Source of the DNA: Chitinophaga sp. YR627
GTDB lineage: Bacteria; Bacteroidota; Bacteroidia; Chitinophagales; Chitinophagaceae
Assembly: GCF_900114995.1 (NCBI RefSeq)
Contig: NZ_FOUX01000007.1
Location: 186,001 to 250,000, forward strand
Length of the DNA: 64,000 bases
Reading direction: 5' to 3'
Part shown: one piece after another, positions 17,837 to 26,223 of the stretch
Layout of the letters: the number at the start of each line of letters is the position of its first letter
How positions within the stretch are numbered: position 1 is the stretch's first letter
The notes under the pieces: generated by a model
The model's database searches: none
What the model was told of the DNA's origin: nothing
What the model saw: the letters and a program-made list of their open reading frames with translations, nothing else
Translations under genes and position numbers: made by a program

Positions 17837-18739
17837 ATGAAAATTTTGATGTTTGGTCGCGGGGTTATCTCCGTGCAATATGCTTATGCCCTGGAACAGG
17901 CAGGACATACCGTTGAATTTTATGTAAGACCAGGGAAGAAAGCAACGACAATTCCTTTGGATATCTATGATAGGGGAAAGCATCTTCAAACCACCTGGAA
18001 AGTAACCATGCGGGAAGATCTGCCTCCGGATCATGATTATGATCTGATCGTTGTGAGTGTACAACATTATCAATTCAAAAATGTAGCTGCATTTTTAGCT
18101 GACAAAGTAAGTAACGCGACAATACTCATTTTCAATAACTTTTGGAATGACCCCGTTACTGAAGCAGCCGCATTGCCCAAAGACCAGCTGGCCTGGGGTT
18201 TTCCTATGGCAGCAGGTGGTGTTGATCAGCAAGGCGTATTGAAAGGTGCATTGTTTGGCCGGGTTCACTTTGGCACTTTTGACACAACACCCACAGCACG
18301 GGAAATAGCTGTCCGCCAGCTGTTCAAAACAAGTGGATTTAAGATCATGGAACACAGGGACTTTAAAACATGGTTATCCATTCATTTCCTGGTGAATGCC
18401 GGTTTACTATCACAGGCATTACGTGCAGGATCTTTAGGATCATTGTTGTCATCAAAGGAACATGGTCAACAGGTGGTCCTGAATGTACGTGAATTGTTTC
18501 CTATATTAAAACAACGGGGAATAAAAGTACAGGGAGAAGCCGCTCTTTTCAAATTACCACCATGGCTGGTGAGCTTACTCATGAGGACTATTATGAAGCT
18601 AAATCCTGCATTCAGGCATTCATTGCTGAATCATTCTAATCCGGAAGAAGTGAGGTCTTTTTGCCGGGATGTATTGGCGGAAGCGAAGAGTAAAGGGATT
18701 GCTGTGCCGAGACTGGAGTCAATTGCCAGCTATCTGTAG
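17837..18739 (+). CDS. Ketopantoate reductase (ApbA/PanE)-like oxidoreductase
   Basis: This 300-residue NADPH-type Rossmann protein starts with MKILMFGRGVISVQYAYALE and a basic patch (FYVRPGKK) that would bind the 2'-phosphate. The strand DLIVVSVQHYQ and the conserved FNNFW follow. The C-terminal helical domain (HFLVNAGLLSQALRAGSL) fits the ApbA/PanE family. The first glycine motif is GRGVIS, less regular than the usual GxGxxG. Its placement beside an HxlR regulator rather than with pantothenate genes suggests a detoxification or side-chain reductase role instead of pantothenate synthesis. Confidence 0.8.
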   Translation: MKILMFGRGVISVQYAYALEQAGHTVEFYVRPGKKATTIPLDIYDRGKHLQTTWKVTMREDLPPDHDYDLIVVSVQHYQFKNVAAFLADKVSNATILIFNNFWNDPVTEAAALPKDQLAWGFPMAAGGVDQQGVLKGALFGRVHFGTFDTTPTAREIAVRQLFKTSGFKIMEHRDFKTWLSIHFLVNAGLLSQALRAGSLGSLLSSKEHGQQVVLNVRELFPILKQRGIKVQGEAALFKLPPWLVSLLMRTIMKLNPAFRHSLLNHSNPEEVRSFCRDVLAEAKSKGIAVPRLESIASYL

Positions 18740-18754
18740 AAGCATAAGCTGGAT

Positions 18755-18787
18755 AAACAGGTGGTAAAATCATTTTACCACCTGTTT
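18755..18787. terminator. Bidirectional hairpin terminator
   Basis: Perfect 15-base arms (18755-18769 and 18773-18787) with a three-base loop lie between the convergent reductase genes at 17837 and 18798. The arms start and end in A and T runs, giving T-tracts on both strands. Confidence 0.8.
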
Positions 18788-18797
18788 GTATACAGAC

Positions 18798-19871
18798 TCA
18801 GGGAATGATCCTGTCTTTTCGCAGCTGGTCAAATAATTCAAAGAAAGAGTCCCGGGTGTGCTTATAGGCTGTAAACCCCAGTTTCCTGCTTTTTGACATG
18901 TCCGTCATTACTTCTATCGGCCGACCAAGATCCAGGTCTGTATGCCAGGCTGAAGCAACCTTTGCCATGTCGGTATGCACTAACCCATGCTCCTTTGCTA
19001 TCTTTTCCCATGCCTTGTCATACGTTTTCAGTCTTTCGTCCAGCGGATGAATAGCACCATCGAATCCAACAGGTTCCACGCCAAAATACGCAGCTATTTC
19101 ACCCCAGAGAGCACTCCATCTGAACACATCTCCATTTGCCACATTAAACGCCTCATTTTGGGCCTCAGGAGTGGTGGCTGCCCATATGATCTGCTCAGCA
19201 AGGATACGGGCATCTGTCACGTCAGAAATACCATTCCATTGGGCCGCGGATCCCGGCCATACAAATGGCAGTCCTTCCTGTTTGCAGATGCTGGCATACA
19301 CCGCCAGGGTGCTTCCCATATTCATCGCATTGCCTACGGCTTTCCCAACGATCGTATGCGGACGGTGAATACTCCAGGTAAATCCATCACGGGCTGCTGC
19401 TGCATATACTTCATCCTCCTGGTTGTAGTAGAAGTTATCCAGTGGCAATCTTGGGTGTTCTTCACTAACGGGTGTTAATGGTAACGCGCCTGCTTTTGCA
19501 TAGGCGTCAAAAGGTCCCAGATAGTGTTTTAAACCGGTCACCAGACCTACATGGCGTACAGAGCGGCGTGGAGAAAGCACCTCCAGTAAGTTGCGCACCA
19601 GGGCACTGTTAACCCTTATATTTTCAGCTTCAGTATCATTCCGCATCCAGGTCGTAAAAAATACATGTGTGGGTTGTATATCCTTTAAGGCCGCCGTCAG
19701 CGAAACTACATCCAGCAGATCAGCAGCTACAGGGATCAGGCCTTTGATATCGTTTTTGGGTGATCTGGAAAGTCCATAGGTCGTCCATCCTTTTTCAATC
19801 AGCAATGCAGCCAGATTCCCGCCGGAAATACCGCTGGCGCCTGCCACAAGTGCTATTTTATCCTTGCTCAT
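18798..19871 (-). CDS. SDR-family reductase, PRISE/progesterone 5-beta-reductase-like
   Basis: This 357-residue NAD(P)-binding protein has the extended-SDR N-terminus VAGASGISGGNLAALL and the family features of PRISE enzymes (enone 1,4-reductases): THVFFTTW, LVTGLKHYLGPF and FYYNQEDEVY, the last in place of the ordinary YxxxK active site, followed by WSIHRPHTIVG. Such enzymes reduce alpha,beta-unsaturated carbonyls. The gene lies 80 bases downstream of a Crp-type regulator on the same strand, and a TAnnTTTG element just upstream suggests it also has its own promoter. Confidence 0.85.
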   Translation of the reverse strand: MSKDKIALVAGASGISGGNLAALLIEKGWTTYGLSRSPKNDIKGLIPVAADLLDVVSLTAALKDIQPTHVFFTTWMRNDTEAENIRVNSALVRNLLEVLSPRRSVRHVGLVTGLKHYLGPFDAYAKAGALPLTPVSEEHPRLPLDNFYYNQEDEVYAAAARDGFTWSIHRPHTIVGKAVGNAMNMGSTLAVYASICKQEGLPFVWPGSAAQWNGISDVTDARILAEQIIWAATTPEAQNEAFNVANGDVFRWSALWGEIAAYFGVEPVGFDGAIHPLDERLKTYDKAWEKIAKEHGLVHTDMAKVASAWHTDLDLGRPIEVMTDMSKSRKLGFTAYKHTRDSFFELFDQLRKDRIIP

Positions 19872-19888
19872 ATCAATTGGTTTTATTG

Positions 19889-19896
19889 CAAAGCTA
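19889..19896 (-). promoter_or_regulatory. -7 promoter element (TAGCTTTG)
   Basis: TAGCTTTG on the minus strand matches TAnnTTTG, 18 bases upstream of the PRISE-type gene. Two copies of TTGATCTG (19919-19926 and 19942-19949) lie just upstream and could be regulator sites. Confidence 0.5.
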
Positions 19897-19951
19897 TCCC
19901 GCCCTGATCAGACAAGGCTTGATCTGTGTCAATAAATACCCTTGATCTGGA

Positions 19952-20527
19952 TTAAGGGGTTTTATTCCTTTTAATCCGGCTGATCGTTTCAGGAGCAAGC
20001 CCGAGATAGGAGGCAATCAGCGTCTGGGGGATTCGTTGGATGAGTTCAGGGTGATGTTGCAGAAGGTGTCTGTATTTTTCCTCCGCGGTATGCGTAATGG
20101 AGCTCATGAGTCTTCGTTCTTTTGTGACGATGCTGTTCTGATATAAGATACGGAAGTAACGTTCCATCACCGGCACTTTGATCAGCATGGCTTCATAATC
20201 AGCCAGGGTTATCTGCAATACCTCGGTATCTTCAATGGCTTCAATATTGAGTTGTCCGGGTGTGGCAGACAGGAAGCTATAAAAGTCAGAGACCCACCAG
20301 CCTTCCCATCCAAAAAGATTGATATGATCCTCGCCATTGTCATCTACGTTATAAGACTTGATCAGTCCTTTGGAAATAAAGCTTAATTGCCGGCAGGTTT
20401 CTCCTTCCTGCAATAAGAATTGTTTGCGTTTGAATTTTCTCTGCGTAAAGAATGTTTTTATCGTTTCTTTTTCCGGGTCAGGAAGTGAGATCTTAGCCGC
20501 AATATGGAAAAATAGTGTATCAAACAT
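19952..20527 (-). CDS. Crp/Fnr-family transcriptional regulator
   Basis: From the ATG at 20527 (MFDTLFFHIAAK) the protein is 191 residues, the usual Bacteroidota size. It has a cyclic-nucleotide-like sensor barrel (LLQEGETCRQLSFISKGLIK) and a short C-terminal helix-turn-helix (IPQTLIASYLGLAPETISRI). The frame is open to 20698, but that would add 57 residues unlike the family, and a TAnnTTTG element at 20557-20564 supports the shorter start. It probably controls the PRISE reductase gene that follows. The barrel lacks an obvious cAMP-binding RAS motif, so its ligand is unknown. Confidence 0.85.
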   Translation of the reverse strand: MFDTLFFHIAAKISLPDPEKETIKTFFTQRKFKRKQFLLQEGETCRQLSFISKGLIKSYNVDDNGEDHINLFGWEGWWVSDFYSFLSATPGQLNIEAIEDTEVLQITLADYEAMLIKVPVMERYFRILYQNSIVTKERRLMSSITHTAEEKYRHLLQHHPELIQRIPQTLIASYLGLAPETISRIKRNKTP

Positions 20528-20556
20528 TCGCTTGTATTTATAAAGGTGACCGGCTA

Positions 20557-20564
20557 CAAACTTA
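20557..20564 (-). promoter_or_regulatory. -7 promoter element (TAAGTTTG)
   Basis: TAAGTTTG on the minus strand, 30 bases upstream of the chosen Crp/Fnr ATG, fits TAnnTTTG and argues for the short start. Confidence 0.5.
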
Positions 20565-20773
20565 CGAAGCGGATCGCCTAAATCAAAAAAACGAAAGATG
20601 TCAGTGCCTGATAATTTGTGCAGCATGGTAAGTGAGAAAAAGAATAAAGACTTGAATGTTTTTTTATATATTGGCGGCCGATATAACCTATATTTCATTA
20701 GTTAACTTCATTTCGCAATGGCTCCCAAAAAACAGAGCCGTTGTATTTACAGCTCAAATTAACATCGGATTTT

Positions 20774-21307
20774 ATGTCAGAACTGAGATCTTTATTCGTT
20801 AAACTCAAGATTAAAAAAGAAAACCTCGAACGCTTCCTTGAAGCGGAACTCACAACTCCAGAAGTGGATGAAGACTGGACAGCATGGTGGGATAGCCGTG
20901 AGATGTACTCCAAAACTCCATTGAAAGAAATTCGAATGGAATCAGAAGATACGAACGGCGAAGTATTTGAATCTTATATAGATACAGACGAAACACTTAG
21001 CCTGGAAAAACATGAAGATGGCGTGTATTACTTCGCCAGCGGAATGTTTGGGGAGAACTACTATGAGTTACTGCCGATGCTTGCGGTATTGAAAAGCATC
21101 GCATTATACATGGAAGCTGGTGATGAGGGAGAGGCATTTGTGTATGATTATTTCTGGGGAGGCAAGAATGTATTGGCGCATCTGGTATTGAAACCCGGTA
21201 AGGCAGTACTGAAGGATACGAAGAAAATAGCTAAAATTAATAAAGAGTTAGTGGCTGAGGCGGGTAAAATGATGCAGGACGCGCTGAAAAAAATGACTGG
21301 AAAGTAG
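20774..21307 (+). CDS. Acidic cytoplasmic protein, function unknown
   Basis: The 177-residue product from ATG 20774 (MSELRSLFVKLKIKKE) is rich in Glu and Asp in the first two thirds and ends in a lysine-rich helical tail. No signal peptide or membrane segment is visible. I do not recognise a family. The pattern of alternating beta strands (GVYYFASGMFGENYYELL) and helices suggests one compact domain. The frame extends back to a TTG at 20741, but the ATG is more natural. A strong terminator follows. Confidence 0.6.
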   Translation: MSELRSLFVKLKIKKENLERFLEAELTTPEVDEDWTAWWDSREMYSKTPLKEIRMESEDTNGEVFESYIDTDETLSLEKHEDGVYYFASGMFGENYYELLPMLAVLKSIALYMEAGDEGEAFVYDYFWGGKNVLAHLVLKPGKAVLKDTKKIAKINKELVAEAGKMMQDALKKMTGK

Positions 21308-21343
21308 AAGGATCAATCATTTCATACAATATAGTGCAAATAT

Positions 21344-21378
21344 AAAAAGGGAGACTCGTTAGCAAGTCTCCCTTTTTT
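21344..21378. terminator. Bidirectional rho-independent terminator
   Basis: Arms GGGAGACT and AGTCTCCC around an eight-base loop, flanked by five A and six T, lie between the convergent genes ending at 21307 and 21397. Confidence 0.88.
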
Positions 21379-21396
21379 ATTGATAACTATAACGAA

Positions 21397-22419
21397 CTAA
21401 CGCCAACCTAATCCGGGGGCTACATGTTTCAATATCGATGATAATACGTGTACATTATAGTCGACTCCTAAGGTATTAGGTATTGTTAAAAGTAATGTAT
21501 CAGCCTCTTTGATAGCCTCATCCTGCGCCAGCTCCCTGATGAGCTGATCTGGTTCGCCAGCATAACTTCTGCCAAAAATAGCGCGTTGATCTTTCTCGAT
21601 GTTACCAACTTTATCCACTCCGTTGGTGTCCCGTCCGAAGAAGTATCTGTCCTGATCATTGATCAGTGCAAAAATTGACCGGCTTACTGAAACCCTTGGT
21701 TCCCGCTGATGGCCTGCTTTTTTCCATGCTTCTTTGTATACCCTGATCTGCTCTGCCTGTTGCACATGGAAGGGCTTGCCACTTTCGTCAAGTTTTAAAG
21801 TTGAACTTTGCAGGTGCATACCATTTTCAGCAGCCCAAATCGCTGTTGCATTCGATGATGCTCCCCACCAGATGCGTTCCCTTAGTCCTTCGGAGTGTGG
21901 TTCTAATCGTAATAATCCGGGAGGATTAGGAAACATGGGGTAGGGATTAGGTGTGGCAAATCCAACGCCTTTAAGCTTATCCAGGAATTGCAATGCTTTA
22001 CGCCGTCCCATATCTGTGTCTGTTTCTCCCGCTGCTGGTTCATATCCAAAATAACGCCAGCCATCGATCACCTGTTCGGGTGACCCTCTGCTTATTCCCA
22101 ATTGTAACCGCCCACCGGAAATCAGATCCGCAGCACCTGCATCTTCTACCATATAAAGGGGATTTTCATAACGCATATCAATAACACCCGTTCCAATCTC
22201 TATACTGCTTGTTTTCCCGCCTATGGCCGAAAGCAAAGGGAATGGGGATGCTAACTGAGCAGCAAAATGATGTACCCGGAAATATGCGCCGTCTAAACCG
22301 ATTTCTTCAGCAGCAACAGCAAGATCAATGGATTGAAGCAATGTGTCACTAGCCGTACGGGTTTTATATGCTGGATGGTCAGACCAATGTCCAAACGATA
22401 AAAATCCTATTTTCTTCAT
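21397..22419 (-). CDS. LLM-class flavin-dependent monooxygenase
   Basis: A bacterial luciferase-like TIM barrel: MKKIGFLSFGHWS at the start, then DLAVAAEEIGLDGAYFRVHH, SSIEIGTGVIDMRYENPLYM, the GGRLQLGISRGSPEQV loop that contacts FMN phosphate, and RIWWGASSN. The 340-residue form from ATG 22419 fits the family. The longer frame from 22482 would place the start upstream of a TAnnTTTG element at 22449-22456, so I reject it. These enzymes use reduced FMN and oxygen to attack small organic substrates, which are not predictable here. The frameshift-containing gene ends 63 bases upstream. Confidence 0.88.
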   Translation of the reverse strand: MKKIGFLSFGHWSDHPAYKTRTASDTLLQSIDLAVAAEEIGLDGAYFRVHHFAAQLASPFPLLSAIGGKTSSIEIGTGVIDMRYENPLYMVEDAGAADLISGGRLQLGISRGSPEQVIDGWRYFGYEPAAGETDTDMGRRKALQFLDKLKGVGFATPNPYPMFPNPPGLLRLEPHSEGLRERIWWGASSNATAIWAAENGMHLQSSTLKLDESGKPFHVQQAEQIRVYKEAWKKAGHQREPRVSVSRSIFALINDQDRYFFGRDTNGVDKVGNIEKDQRAIFGRSYAGEPDQLIRELAQDEAIKEADTLLLTIPNTLGVDYNVHVLSSILKHVAPGLGWR

Positions 22420-22448
22420 AAGTCCGTTTTCTATTGAAAATGTCCTCA

Positions 22449-22456
22449 CAAAGGTA
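22449..22456 (-). promoter_or_regulatory. -7 promoter element (TACCTTTG)
   Basis: TACCTTTG on the minus strand matches TAnnTTTG, 30 bases upstream of the monooxygenase ATG at 22419. Confidence 0.5.
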
Positions 22457-22482
22457 ACCATTCTAACAGTGTAAGGAATCAA

Positions 22483-22808
22483 TCAGATTCCTGTCTGCCG
22501 TAAAAACTGTATGGTATTCTCTACCGTACTTCTGCATTTCATTAATCTGGCAGAAGCTCCTCGTTTTACAAGTGCCCTGAGTGAATTGCGGTACTCCAGT
22601 AAAGGAGGGGCGTCAGCAGGATCGTATATCGCGCTGATAAGATATTCAATATCTCCACAGAACTGTTTATCTAATTCGTCGGTCTCAGCTTCGCTAAGGG
22701 GGGCTCTGATGGTATTCCAGGCCACTTTTTCTTTTTTAAGCGAGGCCCGTTCTGCATGTAGTCCTTTTGTAGGGCAATATAGGTGGCAATGGGGAACTCC
22801 TGTTCCAT
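22483..22808 (-). CDS. Small protein read through a -1 frameshift; function unknown
   Basis: A frame from ATG 22808 (MEQEFPIATYIALQKDYMQN) enters the run at 22731-22737 and would stop at 22671 after 45 codons. If the ribosome slips back one base on A AAA AAG, translation continues as KKEKVAWNTIRAPLSEAETD and on to ...VENTIQFLRQTGI, stop at 22483. Both halves look like real protein and join without a break, giving about 108 mostly helical residues with no signal peptide. The second half alone has only a GTG start. Either this is programmed frameshifting, a recent one-base loss of A, or a homopolymer sequencing error. I do not recognise a family. Confidence 0.55.
22731..22737 (-). promoter_or_regulatory. 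Slippery heptamer A AAA AAG in the correct phase
   Basis: On the minus strand the zero frame is TTA AAA AAG AAA AAG. The heptamer is the classic bacterial -1 slip site known from dnaX and IS3 elements, and a -1 slip leads exactly into the downstream open frame. I see no obvious stimulatory hairpin immediately after it. Confidence 0.5.
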
Positions 22809-22835
22809 AGTCTAAAGCGGTTGTTGAGGCTTATT

Positions 22836-22856
22836 GTGTAAGATGTATTCTTACAC
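22836..22856. promoter_or_regulatory. Inverted repeat, candidate operator
   Basis: Arms GTGTAAGA and TCTTACAC with a five-base spacer lie 28 bases upstream of the ATG of the frameshift gene. The shape suits a dimeric repressor such as TetR; no such gene is adjacent in the window. Confidence 0.45.
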
Positions 22857-22901
22857 TAAGATACACGTTTTTTCAGATGACCATGGGAGATATGCGATAG
22901 G

Positions 22902-22939
22902 TAAAAAGATAGGGGCGCCTTCTGGTTGGAAGACGCCCC
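22902..22939 (-). terminator. Terminator of the SusCD/TlpA operon
   Basis: GGGGCG-C-CTTC pairs with GAAG-A-CGCCCC (22912-22939) with one mismatch. Read on the minus strand it is followed by TATCTTTTTACC. It lies 47 bases after the last TlpA stop. Confidence 0.7.
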
Positions 22940-22986
22940 CTGGTTGGCTGGTTATTGGATAAATAGGTTATTGTTCGTGCTGAGGC

Positions 22987-24108
22987 TTATTTGATCAGCG
23001 CTGATAGTTTTTCTGTCAGTCCTTCGCCACGTAAGTCACGTGCAATGATGACGCCATTAGGGTCAATCAGGAAGTTTTGCGGTACTGAGTTTACACCGTA
23101 AAGTACAGCTACCTCGTTTTTCCACCCTTTCATGTCACAAACCTGTATCCAGGGGAGACTGTCTTTTTTTACAGCTGCTGCCCAGGCGCCTTTGTTCTCG
23201 TCTAATGATACACCTACAACTTCAAAGTTCCTGTTTTTAAGGGCATCGTAGGCCTTCACCAGATTAGGACTCTCCGCACGGCACGGACCGCACCAGCTGG
23301 CCCAGAAGTCAACCAGTACATATTTACCCCTCAGTGAGGACAGCGTAAATGGTGTGCCATTCAGGTCGTTTTGTGTAAAATCGGTCACTTTAACACCTGC
23401 CTGGCCTTTCTTGCTGGCGGTTAATTTTTCCGATGTGCGTTTACCAAGTGGGGAGGACTGTAATTCCGGTGAAAATTTCTGGAATATCGGTTCTACCTCT
23501 GCGGGGTTGAATTTACTGCCGAGCACATTGTAATGATATACATAAAGACCCATAAAGGAATTCGCATGTGATTCAGCGAACCTGGTATTGAGCAATTTGA
23601 TCTGTGCGATAGCATTTGTGACGCTATCTGATGCCTTCTTCCACGCGTCGTCCTTAGGCTTTCCGCGAAAGGCATCGTTAAGCCTGATAATGAGTCGGGT
23701 GAATGGTCGTATTGAAGCTTCGAGTTCGCTGTTTTCTTTCTCAGCAACTGAACCTTCCACGGTTGCATTTTTTATGGAGTCCGTTCCCTTCAAAGTGATC
23801 TTTGAATTCTCCAGAAAGAAGGAAACATAGTCTTCGGATGCTTCCGGACCTTTTGCGCCCTCCCGGACGATCGATACGATCGCCTGTTTGGGTTCATCAA
23901 CCTTGCCTTTGAACTGGAAGGTGCCATTCTTAACGGTCACAGAATCCTGATTTCTGAAAGCTCCGTTCTGAACAGTGAGGAGCATGGCCTTTGCAGGAAC
24001 TTTTAATTGTCCGACTTTACCGGTGATCGTATAGCCTTTCTGCGCAAACATGGTCAATGGCAGACAACAGGCAGCGAATGAAAATATAATTAAGCTAAAT
24101 GGTTTCAC
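22987..24108 (-). CDS. TlpA-like thiol-disulfide oxidoreductase with DUF4369-type N-terminus (copy 2)
   Basis: This 373-residue exported protein has a signal peptide (to MFAQKG), a beta-rich DUF4369-like domain over about residues 25-115, a helical linker and a C-terminal thioredoxin domain with the active site C273-G-P-C276 in DFWASWCGPCRAES. A cis-Pro region (GVNSVPQNFLID) is present. It should work in the periplasm, reducing or resolving disulfides. It is the last gene of the Sus operon, 18 bases after a close paralogue. The pair may have different redox partners, since the active-site sequences differ (CGPC here, CKPC there). Confidence 0.88.
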   Translation of the reverse strand: MKPFSLIIFSFAACCLPLTMFAQKGYTITGKVGQLKVPAKAMLLTVQNGAFRNQDSVTVKNGTFQFKGKVDEPKQAIVSIVREGAKGPEASEDYVSFFLENSKITLKGTDSIKNATVEGSVAEKENSELEASIRPFTRLIIRLNDAFRGKPKDDAWKKASDSVTNAIAQIKLLNTRFAESHANSFMGLYVYHYNVLGSKFNPAEVEPIFQKFSPELQSSPLGKRTSEKLTASKKGQAGVKVTDFTQNDLNGTPFTLSSLRGKYVLVDFWASWCGPCRAESPNLVKAYDALKNRNFEVVGVSLDENKGAWAAAVKKDSLPWIQVCDMKGWKNEVAVLYGVNSVPQNFLIDPNGVIIARDLRGEGLTEKLSALIK

Positions 24109-24126
24109 GTTTAATCTTTTATGTGT

Positions 24127-25251
24127 TTATAATACCTGGGCCAGTTTCTTTTCCAGTTCATCGCCACGAAGATTCCGGGCAATAATTTTTCCATCAGGTG
24201 CGATCAGGAAATTTGCAGGAATGGCATTGATCCCGTAATCAATTGCTGCTTTACTTTTAAAGCCCTGCAGATCAGATACCTGTGTCCATGGCATGCCATC
24301 TTTCGCCACAGCATGCAGCCAGGCTTTTCTGCCGTCTTCATCATCAAGTGATACACCGAGAATAGTGAAGTTCTTGTCTTTGAACTTGTTGTAAGCTTTC
24401 AGCAGATTAGGATTCTCTGCACGGCATGGCTTGCACCAGGAAGCCCAGAAATCAACCAGTACATATCTACCACGGAAGTCGGATAATTTAACAGGTTTTC
24501 CGGTCGTATCGTTTTGCGTGAAGTCCATCGCAACTACCCCCGTATTGGTCTTTTTACCTATTTCAATCATGGCTGCCATTTTCTTTCCGGAATAGGATTC
24601 CCTCAGTCTGGCAGGGAACCGCGCGAATCTTACTGCTGCAGTATCCGGGTTGAAATCATACCCAAGTTCCAGTTCTTTGAACACACGTAAGGCAATAAAA
24701 GAGTTAAGGTGACTGCTGATAAATACGCGGTTCACACTGTCATAACCCGCCTGAGAGGCCCGCATGGGAGGTGCAAGTGTTTTTGTCAAAGCCGTATCTT
24801 TTCGCTGTTCAGGTGTCCAGCTGTTGTACACACGCATGATGGAGTCTGCCACTTTGCGATAGGGCCTTTGCAATAACCGAAGTGCTGCCTGTTCGTCGTT
24901 GGTTTTTGACCCTTTAACGGTCGCTTTCCAGAGCGAGTCCATTGAACTGATAGTGATCTTCGAATTTTCCAGGTAGAATGTGATCTCATCACCGCCGGCT
25001 TGTTTTGCACCTTGTTCTTTTACGGAAATGATGGCCTCTGACGGACTATTCACTTTGCCTTTGAAACTGAATTGCCCTTTTTGCAGCATTACAGAATCTT
25101 TGACAGGCTTACCTTCCTGATAATAATTCAGAAAAACCATAGAGGGAGTGGCTTTCGGACCTATTTTACCCTGAACGGTGAAACTGTTTTGTGCTTTGAG
25201 TCCAAGCGGAAGCAGGCACATGGTTCCTAATATAAATTTGATTGTTTTCAT
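24127..25251 (-). CDS. TlpA-like thiol-disulfide oxidoreductase with DUF4369-type N-terminus (copy 1)
   Basis: This 374-residue paralogue of the next gene has the same architecture: signal peptide ending near GLKAQNS, a DUF4369-like domain, a helical middle and a thioredoxin domain with WCKPCRAEN and the cis-Pro segment GINAIPANFLIA. The CKPC active site differs from the common CGPC. Proteins of this type are frequently encoded after SusC/SusD pairs in Chitinophagaceae, though their role there is not understood. It begins 22 bases after the DUF1735 lipoprotein. Confidence 0.88.
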   Translation of the reverse strand: MKTIKFILGTMCLLPLGLKAQNSFTVQGKIGPKATPSMVFLNYYQEGKPVKDSVMLQKGQFSFKGKVNSPSEAIISVKEQGAKQAGGDEITFYLENSKITISSMDSLWKATVKGSKTNDEQAALRLLQRPYRKVADSIMRVYNSWTPEQRKDTALTKTLAPPMRASQAGYDSVNRVFISSHLNSFIALRVFKELELGYDFNPDTAAVRFARFPARLRESYSGKKMAAMIEIGKKTNTGVVAMDFTQNDTTGKPVKLSDFRGRYVLVDFWASWCKPCRAENPNLLKAYNKFKDKNFTILGVSLDDEDGRKAWLHAVAKDGMPWTQVSDLQGFKSKAAIDYGINAIPANFLIAPDGKIIARNLRGDELEKKLAQVL

Positions 25252-25273
25252 TTGCTATTGATTTATGTTTCCT

Positions 25274-26212
25274 TTAAGGTACCAGAGATATATCACTGAT
25301 GAATATGGCGGAATAAACGCCTGCATATTTAACGGAAGCCAATGATGTAAAACGGAGGTATCTCGCTGTAGTAGCTCCTACGTTGATTGCCTGTGTATTG
25401 TTATTAATGTCACCGGAAAATGTTCCTTTGTCCACCCATGTGTTTCCGTCCATGCTGGTTTCAATCTGCATAGAAGTTGGATAGCCGCCCTGAGCAGGAT
25501 AGTTTAATAAGGTAGGAACGGAATAACTAACAGTAGAAAACGTAATATCTCTGTTAAAATTGATGCTTATCCATTGCGGCATAGACTGCGTAATGTTACT
25601 GGTCCAGTAAGTGCTCGTTTTGTTGTCATCTATAACGTTGGGTGCCACAAATGAACCGAAAATGGAAGATACGCCAGCGATTGTCCACCCTGTTTTGCTA
25701 ATAACCAGGGGGGCGCCTGTCTTAAATACATAATACAAGACTTCCGTTTTAGCAGGTCCTTCCAGCGCTCCGTCGACTGACTGAATCACGATAGGCAACA
25801 CGTAAGTTGTGTATTCGGTCAGCTTGGTTTGCATGACTATATTTAACTGCGTTGGCTCAGAGGTGGACGAGCCAGCAGGTAAACGGGTCTGCGATTTATA
25901 AAAAAGATAGGAATTGGATGGTAGCAGTAATGCGGCTCCGTATTTCAATCGGTATGAACTCATCTTTGATGTGTCCACTGCAAAGTTTACCCAATGATCA
26001 GTAGAGGATGGAGAGCCTGATAAAACCGCCTTGAAATTGACAGTAATGATGGAATCAGCATGAATGGACAGCGGCATAACCACGGTATCTTCTCCTGCCT
26101 TTAAATCGAAAGCAATACTGCTGTCTGGCAATGCCTCAACCCCTTTTTCTTTAGAACAGGCAGCTAAGAGCAGCGTCAGCCAGCATAATATGTTGATATA
26201 AGATTTAGACAT
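25274..26212 (-). CDS. DUF1735-type surface lipoprotein with F5/8-like domain
   Basis: This 312-residue lipoprotein (Cys in LLLAACSKEKG) has an N-terminal BT_3987/DUF1735-like domain with its strand pattern FKAVLSGSPSSTDHWVNFAV and TYVLPIVIQSVDG. The C-terminal half (WTIAGVSS, KTSTYWTSN, NFNRDITFSTVSY, ARYLRFTSLA) is a discoidin-type jelly roll that would bind carbohydrate. It follows SusD by 11 bases and should sit at the cell surface with the SusCD pair. Ligand unknown. Confidence 0.83.
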   Translation of the reverse strand: MSKSYINILCWLTLLLAACSKEKGVEALPDSSIAFDLKAGEDTVVMPLSIHADSIITVNFKAVLSGSPSSTDHWVNFAVDTSKMSSYRLKYGAALLLPSNSYLFYKSQTRLPAGSSTSEPTQLNIVMQTKLTEYTTYVLPIVIQSVDGALEGPAKTEVLYYVFKTGAPLVISKTGWTIAGVSSIFGSFVAPNVIDDNKTSTYWTSNITQSMPQWISINFNRDITFSTVSYSVPTLLNYPAQGGYPTSMQIETSMDGNTWVDKGTFSGDINNNTQAINVGATTARYLRFTSLASVKYAGVYSAIFISDISLVP

Positions 26213-26223
26213 AATTGTAAATA

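Noticed and set aside
20528-20698. 57-residue N-terminal extension of the Crp/Fnr regulator
   Set aside because: It is hydrophobic, unlike the family, and lies upstream of a TAnnTTTG element.
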